Counted from the first letter of the stretch, positions 1 to 9,960 are shown. The stretch is DNA of 64,000 nucleotides from Gammaproteobacteria bacterium (GCA_016928055.1 JAFGLM010000012.1:20336-84335), one strand, 5' to 3'. A program made the numbers and translations. The notes: generated by a model not told the origin, from the sequence alone.

Positions 1-364
1 AGTGCTAAACGTTGGCGCAATTGATAACGAGTCCTTTACTGCTGTACTGGAGTATATCGCGCCTAAGGGAATCGATGATCAAGGCACCATTAAATTTGAG
101 ATTCGAGCGGCTGTGAATATTCAGACCGACATTTTTTTAAGAGCCGGATACAGTGCGACTGCCGATATCGTGCTGGATAAGCGTACAGATGTTCTGGCAG
201 TAAATGAAGGAAATCTGATATTTGAAAATGAAGGAGTTTATGTGGAAGTCGAGGTTTCTGAACAGAAGTTCGAAAAACGTCAGATTGAAACCGGCTTGTC
301 TGATGGTATTAATATAGAAGTGATCGGCGGGATTGAGCAGACTGACAAAATAAAAAGACTTTAA
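1..364 (+). CDS. RND/HlyD-type efflux periplasmic adaptor, C-terminal fragment
   Basis: Only the last ~120 codons are inside the window; the gene continues off the left edge, so the first in-frame GTG (position 2) is not its start. The fragment has the beta-barrel and membrane-proximal pattern of membrane fusion proteins: a stretch ending in FLRAGYSATADIVLDKR, then VLAVNEGNLIFENEGVYVEV and a closing ETGLSDGINIEVIGGIEQTDKI segment, typical of RND and MacA-like adaptors that link an inner-membrane pump to an outer-membrane channel. Its pump cannot be identified because no transporter follows: the next gene, bioA, is convergent 26 bp away. Family assignment is by motif only. Confidence 0.75.
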   Translation, partial: VLNVGAIDNESFTAVLEYIAPKGIDDQGTIKFEIRAAVNIQTDIFLRAGYSATADIVLDKRTDVLAVNEGNLIFENEGVYVEVEVSEQKFEKRQIETGLSDGINIEVIGGIEQTDKIKRL

Positions 365-390
365 GGGTTGAGGTTTTTTACAGCGAGACG

Positions 391-1740
391 CTAATTTTTA
401 GTGGCAAGATCAATGCCTTTAATCGCAACATCAGCCATTTGCCTGATTTCCTGGGGTTTTATAACATAAGGAGGCATAAAATAAACGACGTTGCCGAGCG
501 GTCGCAACAGCATCTCGTTCTTTAGCCCATATTGATAGACGTGCAGTCCACGGCGTTGCTGCCATGGAAAGGATTCTTTCGTCGCTTTATTTTTTACCAT
601 TTCAATGGCGATGATCATGCCTTGTTGTCGAATTTCCGCAACATGTGGGTGATCGACTATTGGTAAAACGGCATCCAGCATGCATTTTTCCAGTGATTTA
701 TTATTCTTTATGACATTTTTTTCTTTGAATATGGCAAGCGTTGCGATGGCAGCGCTGCAAGCCAGTGCGTTACCTGTGTAGCTGTGTGAATGCAAAAACG
801 CCTTGAGTGTTTCATAATCATCGTAGAAAGCCCGGTAAAGACGGTCAGTGGTTGCAACAACAGCCAGTGGCAAGTAACCGCCGGTTAATCCCTTTGATAA
901 ACACATGATGTCGGGGCTGATATCGGCCTGCTCACAGGCAAACATACTACCGGTACGACCAAAGCCGGTTGCAATTTCATCGGCGATTAAGTGCACACCA
1001 AATTCGTTGCAGGCCTGGCGTAACAACCATAAATATATCGAATCATACATGCGCATATTGCCGGCGCACTGCACCAGCGGCTCAATGATGACTGCACACA
1101 CTTCTTTATGATATTTTTCCAGCTTACGGCGCATGGGTTCGAACATTCGGATGCTGTAATCCCGATTACTCTCGCCTGGCTCGCGGTAAAAACAATCGGG
1201 TGACTGTACGGTTAGAACATCCATTAGCAGCGGATGATAGGTTTTCTTATATAAGTCAACGCCGCCAACCGCCAATGCGCCAAGCGTTTCGCCGTGGTAG
1301 GAATTGGTTAAGGCAATGAACTTCGTCTTTCCGTTTTGTCCCAGATTTCGCCAATAGTGATAGCTCATCTTTAATGCCGCTTCGACTGCGGAGGAACCGT
1401 TATCGGTAAAGAAACAACGTTCAAGCGGTTCCGGCAGTATCTTAACCAGTTCTTCAGCAAGCTTGACAGCAGGTTCATGGGAAAAGCCGGCCAGAAGTAC
1501 GTGTTCAAGTTGTTTGCTCTGCTGCTGAATAGCCGCATTGATCTTTGGGTTGCTGTGGCCAAAAAGATTTACCCACCAGGAGCTGATCGCATCGAGATAG
1601 CGATTGCCATCGTAGTCTTCCAGCCAGACGCCTTTGCCGCGTTTGATCGGAATGAGCGGCAGCCACTCGTGATCTTTCATCTGTGTGCACGGATGCCACA
1701 AGACAGAAAGATCGCGTTTTATCAGTTCATTATTATTCAT
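391..1740 (-). CDS. bioA: Adenosylmethionine-8-amino-7-oxononanoate aminotransferase
   Basis: Class III PLP aminotransferase of biotin synthesis that converts KAPA to DAPA with SAM as amino donor. The 449-residue length is normal. Visible features are the N-terminal LWHPCTQMKDHE segment typical of BioA, a glycine-containing substrate region near SYHGETLGALAVGG, the HLIADEIATGFGRTG stretch holding the PLP-binding Asp, and the Schiff-base lysine in CLSKGLTGGYLPLA. The ATG start is 33 bp after the metF stop on the same strand, so metF-bioA may be one transcript, linking biotin synthesis to methyl-cycle genes. The other biotin genes seen here, bioH and bioC, are about 24 kb away. Confidence 0.96.
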   Translation of the reverse strand: MNNNELIKRDLSVLWHPCTQMKDHEWLPLIPIKRGKGVWLEDYDGNRYLDAISSWWVNLFGHSNPKINAAIQQQSKQLEHVLLAGFSHEPAVKLAEELVKILPEPLERCFFTDNGSSAVEAALKMSYHYWRNLGQNGKTKFIALTNSYHGETLGALAVGGVDLYKKTYHPLLMDVLTVQSPDCFYREPGESNRDYSIRMFEPMRRKLEKYHKEVCAVIIEPLVQCAGNMRMYDSIYLWLLRQACNEFGVHLIADEIATGFGRTGSMFACEQADISPDIMCLSKGLTGGYLPLAVVATTDRLYRAFYDDYETLKAFLHSHSYTGNALACSAAIATLAIFKEKNVIKNNKSLEKCMLDAVLPIVDHPHVAEIRQQGMIIAIEMVKNKATKESFPWQQRRGLHVYQYGLKNEMLLRPLGNVVYFMPPYVIKPQEIRQMADVAIKGIDLATKN

Positions 1741-1773
1741 ATAACTTAGGACTAAAGATAAAGCTCTACTACC

Positions 1774-2625
1774 TTATCGCGGCAGTTTTAAGTTTTTCCA
1801 GATAGTCCTGGTCGGCTCGGTCATATTCATTGTATAAAAGTGCAGGCCCGGGGCGCCGGCGGTTAACAATTGGTCGCAAAGATGTGTCACGACATCGATG
1901 CCGAATGCCCTTAGAGAATCAAGATCATCCTCATACGATTCAAGTTTCTTACGTATCCAGCGCGGAATCTCGGCGCCGCAGGCATCAGAGAAGCGGGCCA
2001 GTTTTTCATAATTATTGATCGGCATAATCCCCGGCACGATGGGTACATTGATTCCGTTGGCTTCGCACTGATCAACAAAATGGAAATAGGCATCCGGATT
2101 ATAAAAATACTGTGTTATCGCGCTGTTAGCGCCGGCCTTAATCTTGTTCACAAAATAAGCGATATCTTTTGCAGGGCTGTTGCTCTGTGGATGAAATTCC
2201 GGATAAGCAGCCACTTCGATAAAGAAGATATCGCCGGTTTGTTGGCGAATGTAGCTGACCAGCTCATTCGCATGATTAAACTCGCCGCCTTCGTAGGCAC
2301 CGGAAGGCATATCGCCGCGCAATGCGACCAGGTGCCGGATATTTTTTTCCTGATAGACTCTGAGCAACTCGTCGATTTCTTTTTTACTGGATGCAACGCA
2401 GGAAATATGCGGCGCCGCTTCGCTGCCACGTCGTGTAATCGATAACACCGAGTCCAGCGTGCGATCACGGGTTGAGCCACCGGCACCGAAAGTGACCGAA
2501 AAAAAACGTGGCTTCAGTTTGGCCAGCGCGTCGTGGGTAGCCAGCAGTTTCTCCTTCCCCTGTTCGGTCTTGGGAGGAAAGAATTCAAAGCTGTAGCATT
2601 TTTCAAAAGCTTGCTGCGATTTCAT
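1774..2625 (-). CDS. metF: 5,10-methylenetetrahydrofolate reductase
   Basis: Reduces 5,10-methylene-THF to 5-methyl-THF, the methyl donor for methionine synthesis, using FAD. At 283 residues it has the length of the bacterial catalytic domain. Visible motifs are the opening SFEFFPPKTEQG with the catalytic Glu, SVTFGAGGSTRDRT, the HLVALRGDMP flavin-site segment, and the NPDAYFHF/PIVPGIMPI blocks. It is transcribed in the same direction as ahcY and metK but follows a strong terminator after ahcY, so it probably has its own promoter in 2626-2730, where a 16-bp palindrome lies. bioA follows closely. Confidence 0.96.
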   Translation of the reverse strand: MKSQQAFEKCYSFEFFPPKTEQGKEKLLATHDALAKLKPRFFSVTFGAGGSTRDRTLDSVLSITRRGSEAAPHISCVASSKKEIDELLRVYQEKNIRHLVALRGDMPSGAYEGGEFNHANELVSYIRQQTGDIFFIEVAAYPEFHPQSNSPAKDIAYFVNKIKAGANSAITQYFYNPDAYFHFVDQCEANGINVPIVPGIMPINNYEKLARFSDACGAEIPRWIRKKLESYEDDLDSLRAFGIDVVTHLCDQLLTAGAPGLHFYTMNMTEPTRTIWKNLKLPR

Positions 2626-2685
2626 AGCGGTGTTGTGGTAGTGAAATTTGATAGAGTAGTTTAACGACTGACGAGAGTGATGAAC

Positions 2686-2701
2686 ATGAAAAGATTTTCA
2701 T
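2686..2701. promoter_or_regulatory. 16-bp palindrome in the metF upstream region
   Basis: Sequence ATGAAAA-GA-TTTTCAT is a perfect 7-bp inverted repeat with a 2-bp centre, about 61 bp upstream of the metF start. It resembles the MetR half-sites TGAA/TTCA, but the half-sites are 6 bp apart, whereas the MetR consensus has 5. A role as metF operator is inference. Confidence 0.35.
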
Positions 2702-2730
2702 CATCTGCTTGAATGTTGTTCAAATCAAGG

Positions 2731-2760
2731 AAAAAACAAGGGCCGCTGCAGCGGCCCTTG
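2731..2760 (-). terminator. Rho-independent terminator of ahcY
   Basis: Just 14 bp beyond the ahcY stop on the minus strand is a perfect GC-rich palindrome (stem CAAGGGCCGCTG/CAGCGGCCCTTG at 2737-2760) followed by six T residues on the minus strand (2731-2736). This is a textbook intrinsic terminator separating ahcY from metF. Confidence 0.9.
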
Positions 2761-2774
2761 TGCCATTAAAAAGC

Positions 2775-4190
2775 TTAGTAACGGTAATGATCAGGCTTAT
2801 AGGGGCCATCAATCGGTACGCCGATATAATCAGCCTGTTTCTGATTCAGGGTCGTTAAACTGGCGCCGATTTTTTTCAGATGCAGGCGTGCCACTTTTTC
2901 ATCCAGCTTTTTCGGTAACACGTAGACCTTATTTTCGTATTGATCGCTGTTGGTCCAGAGTTCCATCTGCGCCAATACCTGGTTGGTAAAGGAATTGGAC
3001 ATCACAAAACTCGGGTGACCTGTCGCGCAACCCAGATTCACCAGTCTGCCTTCAGCCAGCAGAATCAGGCGTTTACCGTCCGGGAAAATGATGTGATCGA
3101 CCTGCGGTTTAATATTTTCCCATTCATATTTTTCCAGGCTGGCGACATCGATCTCGCTGTCGAAATGACCAATATTGCAGAGGATGGCCTGGTCTTTCAT
3201 GGCGACCATATGATCATGCTCGATGACATGATAGTTGCCGGTAGCCGTCACGATGATATCAACCTTGGACGCAGCCTCTTCGATGGTGACCACGCGGTAA
3301 CCTTCCATCGCCGCCTGCAGGGCATTAATCGGATCAATTTCGGTAACCCAGACAATGGCTCCCAGACCGCGCAGGGATTGCGCACAGCCTTTGCCGACAT
3401 CTCCGTAACCACAGACCAGCGCAGTTTTACCGGCGATCATGACATCGGTGGCGCGCTTGATGCCGTCAACCAGCGATTCGCGGCAGCCATATAAATTGTC
3501 GAATTTGGACTTGGTCACCGAGTCATTCACGTTAAAGGCAGGGAATTTCAGTGTGCCTTGTTTTTCCATTTGATACAAACGATGGACCCCGGTGGTGGTT
3601 TCCTCGGTTACACCGCGAATGTTTTTCAGAATACTGGAGTACCAGCCGGGTTGGGATTTCAAACGCGAGCGAATTGAGGCAAACAGGGCCGTTTCTTCTT
3701 CGCAGCTGGGATTGTCCAGTATGCCGGGATTTTTTTCAGCGCGGCTGCCGAGCATGACCAGTAGCGTGGCGTCGCCGCCATCATCGAGAATCATGTTGGG
3801 TGTGCCACCGTCATGCCACTCAAAGATCTTGTGCGTGTACTGCCAGTATTCCTCCAGCGTTTCGCCCTTATAGGCGTATACGGGAATCTGGCGCGCAGCG
3901 ATGGCGGCTGCGGCATGGTCCTGGGTTGAGAAGATATTGCAGGACGCCCAGCGAACCTCGGCACCCAGTTCGATCAGTGTTTCAATCAGCACGGCGGTTT
4001 GAATCGTCATGTGCAGGCTGCCGGCGATGCGGGCACCCTTTAATGGTTTGCCGGCGCCGAATTCCTGACGACAGGCCATCAGGCCCGGCATCTCGGTTTC
4101 CGCAATATTGAGTTCCTTGCGGCCCCATTCGGCGAGGTTAATATCTGCGATTTTGCAGTCAGTGAAAATGTTGCTAGCTATCGCACTCAT
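2775..4190 (-). CDS. ahcY: S-adenosylhomocysteinase
   Basis: NAD-dependent hydrolase that splits S-adenosylhomocysteine into homocysteine and adenosine, removing the product inhibitor of methyltransferases. It is 471 residues, full length. Visible motifs are the substrate-domain [25 protein letters not shown], the Rossmann [14 protein letters not shown] site, the cofactor-domain [10 protein letters not shown], and the conserved C-terminal PYKPDHYRY. An AAGGAG ribosome-binding site precedes the ATG. It lies between metK upstream and metF downstream and is probably controlled by the SAH riboswitch in its leader. Confidence 0.98.
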   Translation of the reverse strand: MSAIASNIFTDCKIADINLAEWGRKELNIAETEMPGLMACRQEFGAGKPLKGARIAGSLHMTIQTAVLIETLIELGAEVRWASCNIFSTQDHAAAAIAARQIPVYAYKGETLEEYWQYTHKIFEWHDGGTPNMILDDGGDATLLVMLGSRAEKNPGILDNPSCEEETALFASIRSRLKSQPGWYSSILKNIRGVTEETTTGVHRLYQMEKQGTLKFPAFNVNDSVTKSKFDNLYGCRESLVDGIKRATDVMIAGKTALVCGYGDVGKGCAQSLRGLGAIVWVTEIDPINALQAAMEGYRVVTIEEAASKVDIIVTATGNYHVIEHDHMVAMKDQAILCNIGHFDSEIDVASLEKYEWENIKPQVDHIIFPDGKRLILLAEGRLVNLGCATGHPSFVMSNSFTNQVLAQMELWTNSDQYENKVYVLPKKLDEKVARLHLKKIGASLTTLNQKQADYIGVPIDGPYKPDHYRY

Positions 4191-4220
4191 TAGTTAACTC
4201 CTTAATGTTCAAGTTGCTAA

Positions 4221-4308
4221 AGTGCGAGCGCCGTTGCGGTGTTGATGAACTGATCAAGCCTGGCCCGGTTTACCTGGTAAGCAACCGGGTTGCAACGCTC
4301 CTCGAGCA
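4221..4308 (-). promoter_or_regulatory. SAH riboswitch in the ahcY leader
   Basis: Read on the minus strand, the leader holds the conserved blocks of the S-adenosylhomocysteine riboswitch in order: CGAGGAGCGTTGCAAC (about 4289-4304), a hairpin with stem CCCGGTT/AACCGGG, then CCAGGCTTG, and finally CAACGGCGCTCGC (about 4224-4236). GAGCG at the 5' side pairs with CGCTC at the 3' side (P1), and the CGAG/CTTG blocks sit where the pseudoknot strands are expected. It ends about 30 nt before the ahcY ATG, so it may act on ribosome access. This riboswitch class is known to turn on ahcY when SAH accumulates. Assignment is by consensus recall, without a covariance search. Confidence 0.88.
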
Positions 4309-4315
4309 GTCAGAT

Positions 4316-4355
4316 ATTTGCGGGTATCTGTGCTGATCGCCGATACCCGCAGATT
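4316..4355 (-). terminator. Stem-loop after metK, possible terminator
   Basis: A 9-bp stem GCGGGTATC/GATACCCGC (4320-4328 with 4342-4350) with a 13-nt loop lies 12 bp past the metK stop and upstream of the ahcY riboswitch. On the minus strand no T-run follows the stem (AAATATC does), while the plus strand has TTTT. It may therefore be a weak or processing signal rather than a true intrinsic terminator, leaving metK-ahcY read-through possible. Confidence 0.4.
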
Positions 4356-4361
4356 TTATTG

Positions 4362-5528
4362 CTAGGCAGCGGATTGGGCTGCTTTACGTAAGACTTCGGC
4401 CTTGTCGGTTTTTTCCCAGCTAAATCCGTCTTCCTCTCGACCAAAATGGCCATAGGCCGCAGTTGCGGTATAGATCGGTTTCAACAGGTCCAGCATCTGA
4501 TGGATGCCATAGGGGCGCAAATCAAAGTGTTCGCGAACCAGGGCTGAAATCTGCTCTTCTGAGATCTTGCCGGTCCCGAAGGTGTCGATGGTGACGGAGG
4601 TCGGTTCAGCGACCCCGATAGCATAGGAAATCTGTATTTCACAACGCTCAGCCAGTCCGGCCGCAACGATATTTTTTGCCACATAGCGACCGGCATAAGC
4701 GGCTGAACGGTCGACCTTGGACGGGTCCTTGCCGGAGAACGCACCGCCGCCATGACGAGCCATACCGCCGTAGGTATCGACAATGATTTTACGACCGGTT
4801 ACACCACAGTCGCCCACCGGGCCGCCGATGACGAATGAGCCGGTCGGGTTGATATGAATTTTGGTATTCGGGGTGATCCATTCACCGGGTAGTACGGGTT
4901 TAATAACCAGTTCGCGCACGGCTTCATGGATTTCTTTCTGGCTGACATCCGGGCTGTGCTGGCTTGAGATAACCACGGCATCGATGGCGACGGGTTTATC
5001 GTCAACGTAGCGCAGTGTAACCTGGCTCTTGGAGTCCGGTCTGGCCCAGGGTAATTGCCCGGCTTTACGTAAATCAGCCATCTTTTTCACCAGACGATGT
5101 GCCAGCGTAATCGGTGCCGGCATCAAAACATCGGTTTCACTGCTGGCGTAGCCAAACATCAGGCCCTGGTCGCCGGCACCCTGTTCCTCAGGTTTGCTGC
5201 GATTAACACCTTGGGCGATATCAGGCGATTGCTTGCCCAGTGCGTTGATGACGGCGCAGGTCTTCCAGTCAAAGCCCATATCAGTGCCGCTGTAGCCGAT
5301 TTCCTTGATGGTTTCACGTACGACTTTTTCGTAATCAATATTGATGGAAGTGGTGATTTCGCCGGCCAGGACAACCATGCCGGTTTTAACCAGCGTTTCG
5401 CAGGCGACGCGGGCGTTTTTATCTTTGGCAATAATCGCGTCCAGAATCGCATCAGAAATCTGGTCGCACATTTTGTCCGGATGGCCTTCCGAAACCGACT
5501 CCGAAGTAAATACATAATTACGTGACAT
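4362..5528 (-). CDS. metK: S-adenosylmethionine synthetase
   Basis: Makes SAM from methionine and ATP. At 388 residues it is full length with the three-repeat family fold. Visible motifs are [20 protein letters not shown] at the N-terminus (ATP/Mg site), the hexapeptide-like [12 protein letters not shown], the P-loop-like [19 protein letters not shown], and [18 protein letters not shown] near the C-terminus. It is the first gene of the metK-ahcY-metF-bioA minus-strand stretch; dnaG ends 100 bp upstream and a TATAAT box lies in that gap. Confidence 0.98.
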   Translation of the reverse strand: MSRNYVFTSESVSEGHPDKMCDQISDAILDAIIAKDKNARVACETLVKTGMVVLAGEITTSINIDYEKVVRETIKEIGYSGTDMGFDWKTCAVINALGKQSPDIAQGVNRSKPEEQGAGDQGLMFGYASSETDVLMPAPITLAHRLVKKMADLRKAGQLPWARPDSKSQVTLRYVDDKPVAIDAVVISSQHSPDVSQKEIHEAVRELVIKPVLPGEWITPNTKIHINPTGSFVIGGPVGDCGVTGRKIIVDTYGGMARHGGGAFSGKDPSKVDRSAAYAGRYVAKNIVAAGLAERCEIQISYAIGVAEPTSVTIDTFGTGKISEEQISALVREHFDLRPYGIHQMLDLLKPIYTATAAYGHFGREEDGFSWEKTDKAEVLRKAAQSAA

Positions 5529-5598
5529 ATTGTTACCCTGAGGTTGGCTAAAATCGATTATCAGTAGATGATTTGGCGCGGTTTTGCGCGAAGGGCGG

Positions 5599-5604
5599 AT
5601 TATA
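5599..5604 (-). promoter_or_regulatory. Candidate -10 box for metK
   Basis: The minus strand carries TATAAT about 70 nt upstream of the metK ATG and just after the dnaG stop. No good -35 hexamer is visible at 17 bp, so this is only a candidate promoter element. Confidence 0.35.
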
Positions 5605-5628
5605 GCCGAAAATTCCTGAATATGAGGC

Positions 5629-7353
5629 CTAACTTCGGCCGAAAGCCTGAATTTCCTCGCGCTCTGCCGGGGTCAGGCTGGCTGGGGATTTCGCCAGCAA
5701 TTCCGCATAACGTTGTTCCGCCGCTTTACGGCGAAGTTGTTGAAGTGCATCTTGAAATACCTTCTCCAGCAGGTCCGCTTCGTTGTCAGGATTCGGAAAT
5801 TCGTAAGCGGCCAGCTTGTGCAGCGCAGCACTTTCCGGTTTATCCCGATAGTGTTCCAGTATCTGCGCGGTTGTCAGGTCAGGTTCACCGCGTAATTGCT
5901 CGATCAGCTCCAGCAGCAGCGGAATACCGGCGTGCTTAAGCTGTGCCAGAGCCTCTGGCTTTTCCACTTTGCCCGCCAGTGAGGGTTGTGCCAGTAAGGC
6001 CGCGACAGCCAGACGAATATCATTCATTTCCAGTCGTGCTCCACGTGCCCGCCTGACCGGCTTGTGTTCAATCGGCATCGGTTTACTGCCGCCCAGCAGT
6101 TTGGCCGGACTGATACCGACCCGTTTGGCGACTTCGCCGCTGACCAGTTCACTTAATACTTCGGCCTGAATTTTTTTCAGTAGTGGGCGGGCAAAGTCAG
6201 CCATTTGAGCGCGGCTGTCCAGGCTGTTGCCGTCAAAGCGGTCAGTAAGCTGCTGCAAAAAATACGCTGACAGGGATTGCGCGGTTTCGATCCTTTTTTG
6301 AAAGCTTTTCCGGCCTTCTTTCTGCACCAGGCTGTCCGGATCTTCACCGTCGGGCAAGAATAAAAATTTAACCTGATGACGATCATCCAGCTCCGTCAAA
6401 CTGGTTTCAAATGCACGCCAGGCAGCCTTATGGCCGGCGGTATCACCATCAAAACAAAAGATAATTTCCGGTGCCGCGCGGAACAGATTGCGCAAATGAT
6501 CCGCTGTGGTTGCTGTACCCAGGGTTGCGACGACATTGTTGATACCGTGTTCTGCCAGCATCACGACATCCATATACCCTTCTACCACCAATAACTGCCT
6601 TAAATGACGATTTTGCTGACGGGCACGAAACAGACCATAGAGTTCACGGCCTTTCTGGAAAACCGGTGTTTCAGGAGAATTTAAGTATTTAGGTTCGTCT
6701 TCAGGATCAATAACTCGGCCGCCAAAACCAACCACTCGACCGCGTCGATCATGAATCGGGAACATTATGCGATGCCGAAAGCGGTCATACAGGCCACCAC
6801 TTTCACGTTGACTGCTCAGACCCGCGGTAGTGGCATGTTTTTTTTGCTGATCGCTGAACTGTGATACCAGGTTTTCCCAACCGGCTGGTGCGTAACCGAT
6901 TCCGAATGCCGCCGCTGTTTCTCCGCTGAGTCCGCGCTGTTTTAGATACTCAATAGCGCTGGGGCTGTTCTTAAGCTGCTGCCGGAACCAGCTATCCGCC
7001 AGATTTAAGACATTATGCAACGGCTCAAAACTATCGCGCGGTTCCTGCTCGCCACCTTCGTGCGGCACTTCCAGACCCAGGCTGTGCGCCAGTGTCTCAA
7101 TCGCTTCGGGAAAACTCAGCCTTTCATAGTCCATTAAAAAACTGATGGCGGTACCGTGCGCGCCACAACCAAAACAGTGATAGAACTGTTTGCTCTGGCT
7201 GACACTGAAAGAGGGTGTTTTTTCATTATGAAAGGGGCAGCAGGCCACATAGTTGGCGCCAGCTTTTTTCAATGGCACACGCGCATCGACGATATCGACA
7301 ATATCGATTCGTGTCAGTATGTCGTCGATAAATGATTTTGGGATTCTGCTCAT
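5629..7353 (-). CDS. dnaG: DNA primase
   Basis: Synthesises RNA primers at the replication fork. The N-terminal CHC2 zinc finger ([15 protein letters not shown]...FHCFGCG-type spacing, residues about 38-64) is intact. It is followed by the catalytic core, with the TOPRIM glutamate in [13 protein letters not shown] and the acidic FCFDGDTAG, and a C-terminal helicase-binding region. Length ~574 residues is normal. ATG at 7353 is preferred over the TTG just before it. In many gammaproteobacteria dnaG sits between rpsU and rpoD; here it follows damX and precedes metK, while rpsU is 14 kb away. Confidence 0.97.
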   Translation of the reverse strand: MSRIPKSFIDDILTRIDIVDIVDARVPLKKAGANYVACCPFHNEKTPSFSVSQSKQFYHCFGCGAHGTAISFLMDYERLSFPEAIETLAHSLGLEVPHEGGEQEPRDSFEPLHNVLNLADSWFRQQLKNSPSAIEYLKQRGLSGETAAAFGIGYAPAGWENLVSQFSDQQKKHATTAGLSSQRESGGLYDRFRHRIMFPIHDRRGRVVGFGGRVIDPEDEPKYLNSPETPVFQKGRELYGLFRARQQNRHLRQLLVVEGYMDVVMLAEHGINNVVATLGTATTADHLRNLFRAAPEIIFCFDGDTAGHKAAWRAFETSLTELDDRHQVKFLFLPDGEDPDSLVQKEGRKSFQKRIETAQSLSAYFLQQLTDRFDGNSLDSRAQMADFARPLLKKIQAEVLSELVSGEVAKRVGISPAKLLGGSKPMPIEHKPVRRARGARLEMNDIRLAVAALLAQPSLAGKVEKPEALAQLKHAGIPLLLELIEQLRGEPDLTTAQILEHYRDKPESAALHKLAAYEFPNPDNEADLLEKVFQDALQQLRRKAAEQRYAELLAKSPASLTPAEREEIQAFGRS

Positions 7354-7453
7354 CAAATCAAGCTGCTGTGTGATGCCAGCGCAGAGATTTACATATATTT
7401 ACCGTACATACCAGCCCGTGTGTAACTAATTTGTCCGCGCTGCTGTTGCAGAA

Positions 7454-8740
7454 TCAATTGCGCATCAATGTGCTGATCGGGCGTGGCCAGGGTTGACTCT
7501 TGCGCAGCTCCGTCGGCAGATTCTGGATGGCATCACGAGCAGCGTCGCGATCCGGGAACACACCATAAAGCAGGGCATACCAGGTTTTATCATTGCGCAG
7601 GCTGGTATGAAGAATTAACTCATTTTCCAGTGTTAGTGTTTCCGCCAGTTGCAGTAACTTTTCACTTTGCCAGGAACCAACCAGTTGGATGACGTAGTAA
7701 TCATCAGGCCACTGGTTAAGCCAGTCGCTGTTTTTGACAGTGGGAGTGGTGGTCTTGGTTGTTGTTTCAATTATGGGAGATTGTGCAGGCGCGATTTGCT
7801 CAGGTTGATCAGGGACACTGATATCGACGTTAACTTTTTTTTCTGTTGTCTGGGGTAGCTTCTCTGCGGTTGAATCAGTCAACCAACCGGCCATATAGCT
7901 TGTGGCAACAGCCGCAATAATAATGGCCGCGCCGGCGATCATCAATAATCGGGGTGAAGATAAAACCTTAAAGCCGGTTCCGCCATTATTGAGTATGTCG
8001 CTAGCCAGTAGCTCAATTTTTCCAGGCGCGCCCGCAGATTCTTTCTGAATCATCTGTAATTGTTTATCGGAAAAAGGGTTTTTTTTAATCCCGGCTAATG
8101 CAAAGCGAAAGTCGAGATAGCTGGTGATTTCCTGCCGGTTAAGTGGTCGTATCAGGCTGGTGTATACCGCTTCATCAGCGGGTGCCGCGTTATCAAGAGT
8201 ATGCCATTTTTCCTGCAACTGACGTTCACCGACCAGCGCAATTTTTAATTTACCCCGATTTTGTTTGCTTATCGCATCCTGAAAGCGAAACAACATGCGT
8301 AAAACGGGGGTCGTTAAGAGGTGTGCGTCATCAATCAGCAATACCGGTTGTTGATTATCGCGCAACTGTCGAAAAACACGTTTGGCTGCCTGTACTGCCA
8401 GACTCTGTGCGTCACTGGAACCGTTGAGTCGAGTATCACTTAGTAGAGCTGAAAATAAATCATCAATACGGGGTCTTTTATGAGCTTTGTAATAACAGAT
8501 AGATAGTTCCGGCGGCGCTTCACAAAGTAAGCGCCGACACAGACAGCTTTTACCGCTTCGATATTCGCCGATCACAAGCTGGATCTTATCGTTTGCCGCC
8601 AGCTGTTGTTTAATGCTGTTTATCAGCATATCCGATGAAGTGTTGTGAAAAAGCTCCTCGCATTCTTCGGCTTGCTTGAAAGGCTGTGTGGTTAGCCCAA
8701 GGCGCAGCATCACATTGTTTTTTAATATTGGCTGGCGCAT
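7454..8740 (-). CDS. damX: DamX-like protein: AAA ATPase domain plus C-terminal SPOR domain
   Basis: Inner-membrane division protein of the DamX type. The N-terminal cytoplasmic ATPase (residues about 1-265) is related to ExeA/GspA, with Walker A GEYRSGKS and Walker B VLLIDDAH. One transmembrane segment (LLMIAGAAIIIAAVATSYMA) follows, then a Thr/Pro/Gln-rich periplasmic linker and a C-terminal SPOR domain of ~75 residues beginning DYYVIQLVGSW, which in the family binds denuded septal peptidoglycan. Its place after aroB and dgt matches the usual aroB-damX neighbourhood. ATG at 8740 is chosen over a TTG two codons upstream; dgt ends 11 bp before it, so the two are probably co-transcribed. Confidence 0.85.
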   Translation of the reverse strand: MRQPILKNNVMLRLGLTTQPFKQAEECEELFHNTSSDMLINSIKQQLAANDKIQLVIGEYRSGKSCLCRRLLCEAPPELSICYYKAHKRPRIDDLFSALLSDTRLNGSSDAQSLAVQAAKRVFRQLRDNQQPVLLIDDAHLLTTPVLRMLFRFQDAISKQNRGKLKIALVGERQLQEKWHTLDNAAPADEAVYTSLIRPLNRQEITSYLDFRFALAGIKKNPFSDKQLQMIQKESAGAPGKIELLASDILNNGGTGFKVLSSPRLLMIAGAAIIIAAVATSYMAGWLTDSTAEKLPQTTEKKVNVDISVPDQPEQIAPAQSPIIETTTKTTTPTVKNSDWLNQWPDDYYVIQLVGSWQSEKLLQLAETLTLENELILHTSLRNDKTWYALLYGVFPDRDAARDAIQNLPTELRKSQPWPRPISTLMRN

Positions 8741-8751
8741 TTTCAAATTCG

Positions 8752-9945
8752 CTAATCGGATTTTTCAGGATTATACAATCGTTGGTGTTCTGCAATAGCA
8801 TATCGATCTGTCATACCGGCTATATAGTCAGCGATCACTCTTGCCTTGCGAGCGTCACCATCGCCGAAAAATGGCCAGGGATCGGGTTGAGCAATACGAA
8901 ATTGTTCGTCTGCCGGCAGCAGCGCGGGATCTGATATATAGGCATTAAATATCTCCTTGATCAGTCGTTGTGCCTTGACTGTCATGCGTCGTACGCGATT
9001 ATGCCGGTACAGGTTTGCGCCAAGAAAACGTTTTAACTCCTGATGCAGTGACAGCATTTCTTCACTGAATTGCGCCAATCGTTTAGTTGTTTGACGTACG
9101 TCGTCAACGGATCGGGGTGAAATTGTAGTGATATTTTCCGAAGTCGTATTAATAAGATCCGTCACCTGTCGATTAATCATGCGACGGATAACTTCGTGGA
9201 TGCGTCGTTTGCGGGCAAGATTGGGATATTTTTTTATGACAATTTCGTATTCATCCTTAAACAGTCTCACCGCCAGCAGTTGCTCTATTTCAATAAGACC
9301 GGAACGCAATCCATCATCAACATCGTGATTGTTATAGGCGATCTCGTCGCAGATGTTGGCTAATTGTGCTTCCAGACTGGGTTGAGTGTTATTCAAAAAT
9401 CTTTCGCCAACTTCTTTTAATGTTGCGGCAACGGGTTTGGCGCAGTGTTTAAGCACGCCTTCGCGTGTATCAAACATCAAATTCAGACCATTAAACTCGG
9501 CATATTTTTCTTCCAGTAAATCAATAACACGCAAAGATTGTAAATTGTGTTCAAAGCCGCCATATTCGCGCATGCACTCGTTCAGCGCATCCTGGCCGGC
9601 ATGCCCATAAGGGGTGTGGCCTAGATCGTGTGCCAGCGAGATCGCTTCAACCAGGTCTTCCTGCAATCGAAGCGCGCGCGCGACGGAGCGCGCGATTTGC
9701 GCAACTTCTAATGAGTGCGTTAAACGGGTTCTGAATAAGTCACCTTCATGATTAACGAAAACCTGTGTTTTGTATTCAAGTCGCCGGAATGCAGCGCAAT
9801 GAATAATTCTGTCGCGGTCGCGCTGATACTGATTACGGCAGGAGGGTGAGGTCTCTTTATGGACTCGGCCGGGTGATTGATTTTCGTGGCAGGCATAAGG
9901 CGCCAGCATTTTCTCAGAACGTAATTCGGGGGTAGGTGAATCCAT
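8752..9945 (-). CDS. dgt: Deoxyguanosinetriphosphate triphosphohydrolase-like HD protein
   Basis: HD-superfamily dNTPase that removes triphosphate from deoxynucleotides, probably balancing dNTP pools. The metal-binding HD signature is visible as RTRLTHSLEVAQIARS followed by AISLAHDLGHTPYGHAG, plus the downstream EIAYNNHDVDDGL. The length of 397 residues fits the shorter dGTPase-like family rather than the 505-residue E. coli Dgt, so substrate specificity is uncertain. A second in-frame ATG begins MLAPYA, a common family start, so the first 12 residues are uncertain. It sits between aroB and damX with tight spacing. Confidence 0.9.
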   Translation of the reverse strand: MDSPTPELRSEKMLAPYACHENQSPGRVHKETSPSCRNQYQRDRDRIIHCAAFRRLEYKTQVFVNHEGDLFRTRLTHSLEVAQIARSVARALRLQEDLVEAISLAHDLGHTPYGHAGQDALNECMREYGGFEHNLQSLRVIDLLEEKYAEFNGLNLMFDTREGVLKHCAKPVAATLKEVGERFLNNTQPSLEAQLANICDEIAYNNHDVDDGLRSGLIEIEQLLAVRLFKDEYEIVIKKYPNLARKRRIHEVIRRMINRQVTDLINTTSENITTISPRSVDDVRQTTKRLAQFSEEMLSLHQELKRFLGANLYRHNRVRRMTVKAQRLIKEIFNAYISDPALLPADEQFRIAQPDPWPFFGDGDARKARVIADYIAGMTDRYAIAEHQRLYNPEKSD

Positions 9946-9960
9946 TAAACTGAAGAAGTT

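Noticed and set aside
2940..3494. 184-codon open frame opposite ahcY
   Set aside because: Lies fully antisense to a well-conserved gene; no recognisable domain, and its composition is what antisense of ahcY would give.
4316..4355. Strong intrinsic terminator of metK
   Set aside because: The stem is good, but no T-run follows on the coding strand; kept only as a weak terminator candidate.
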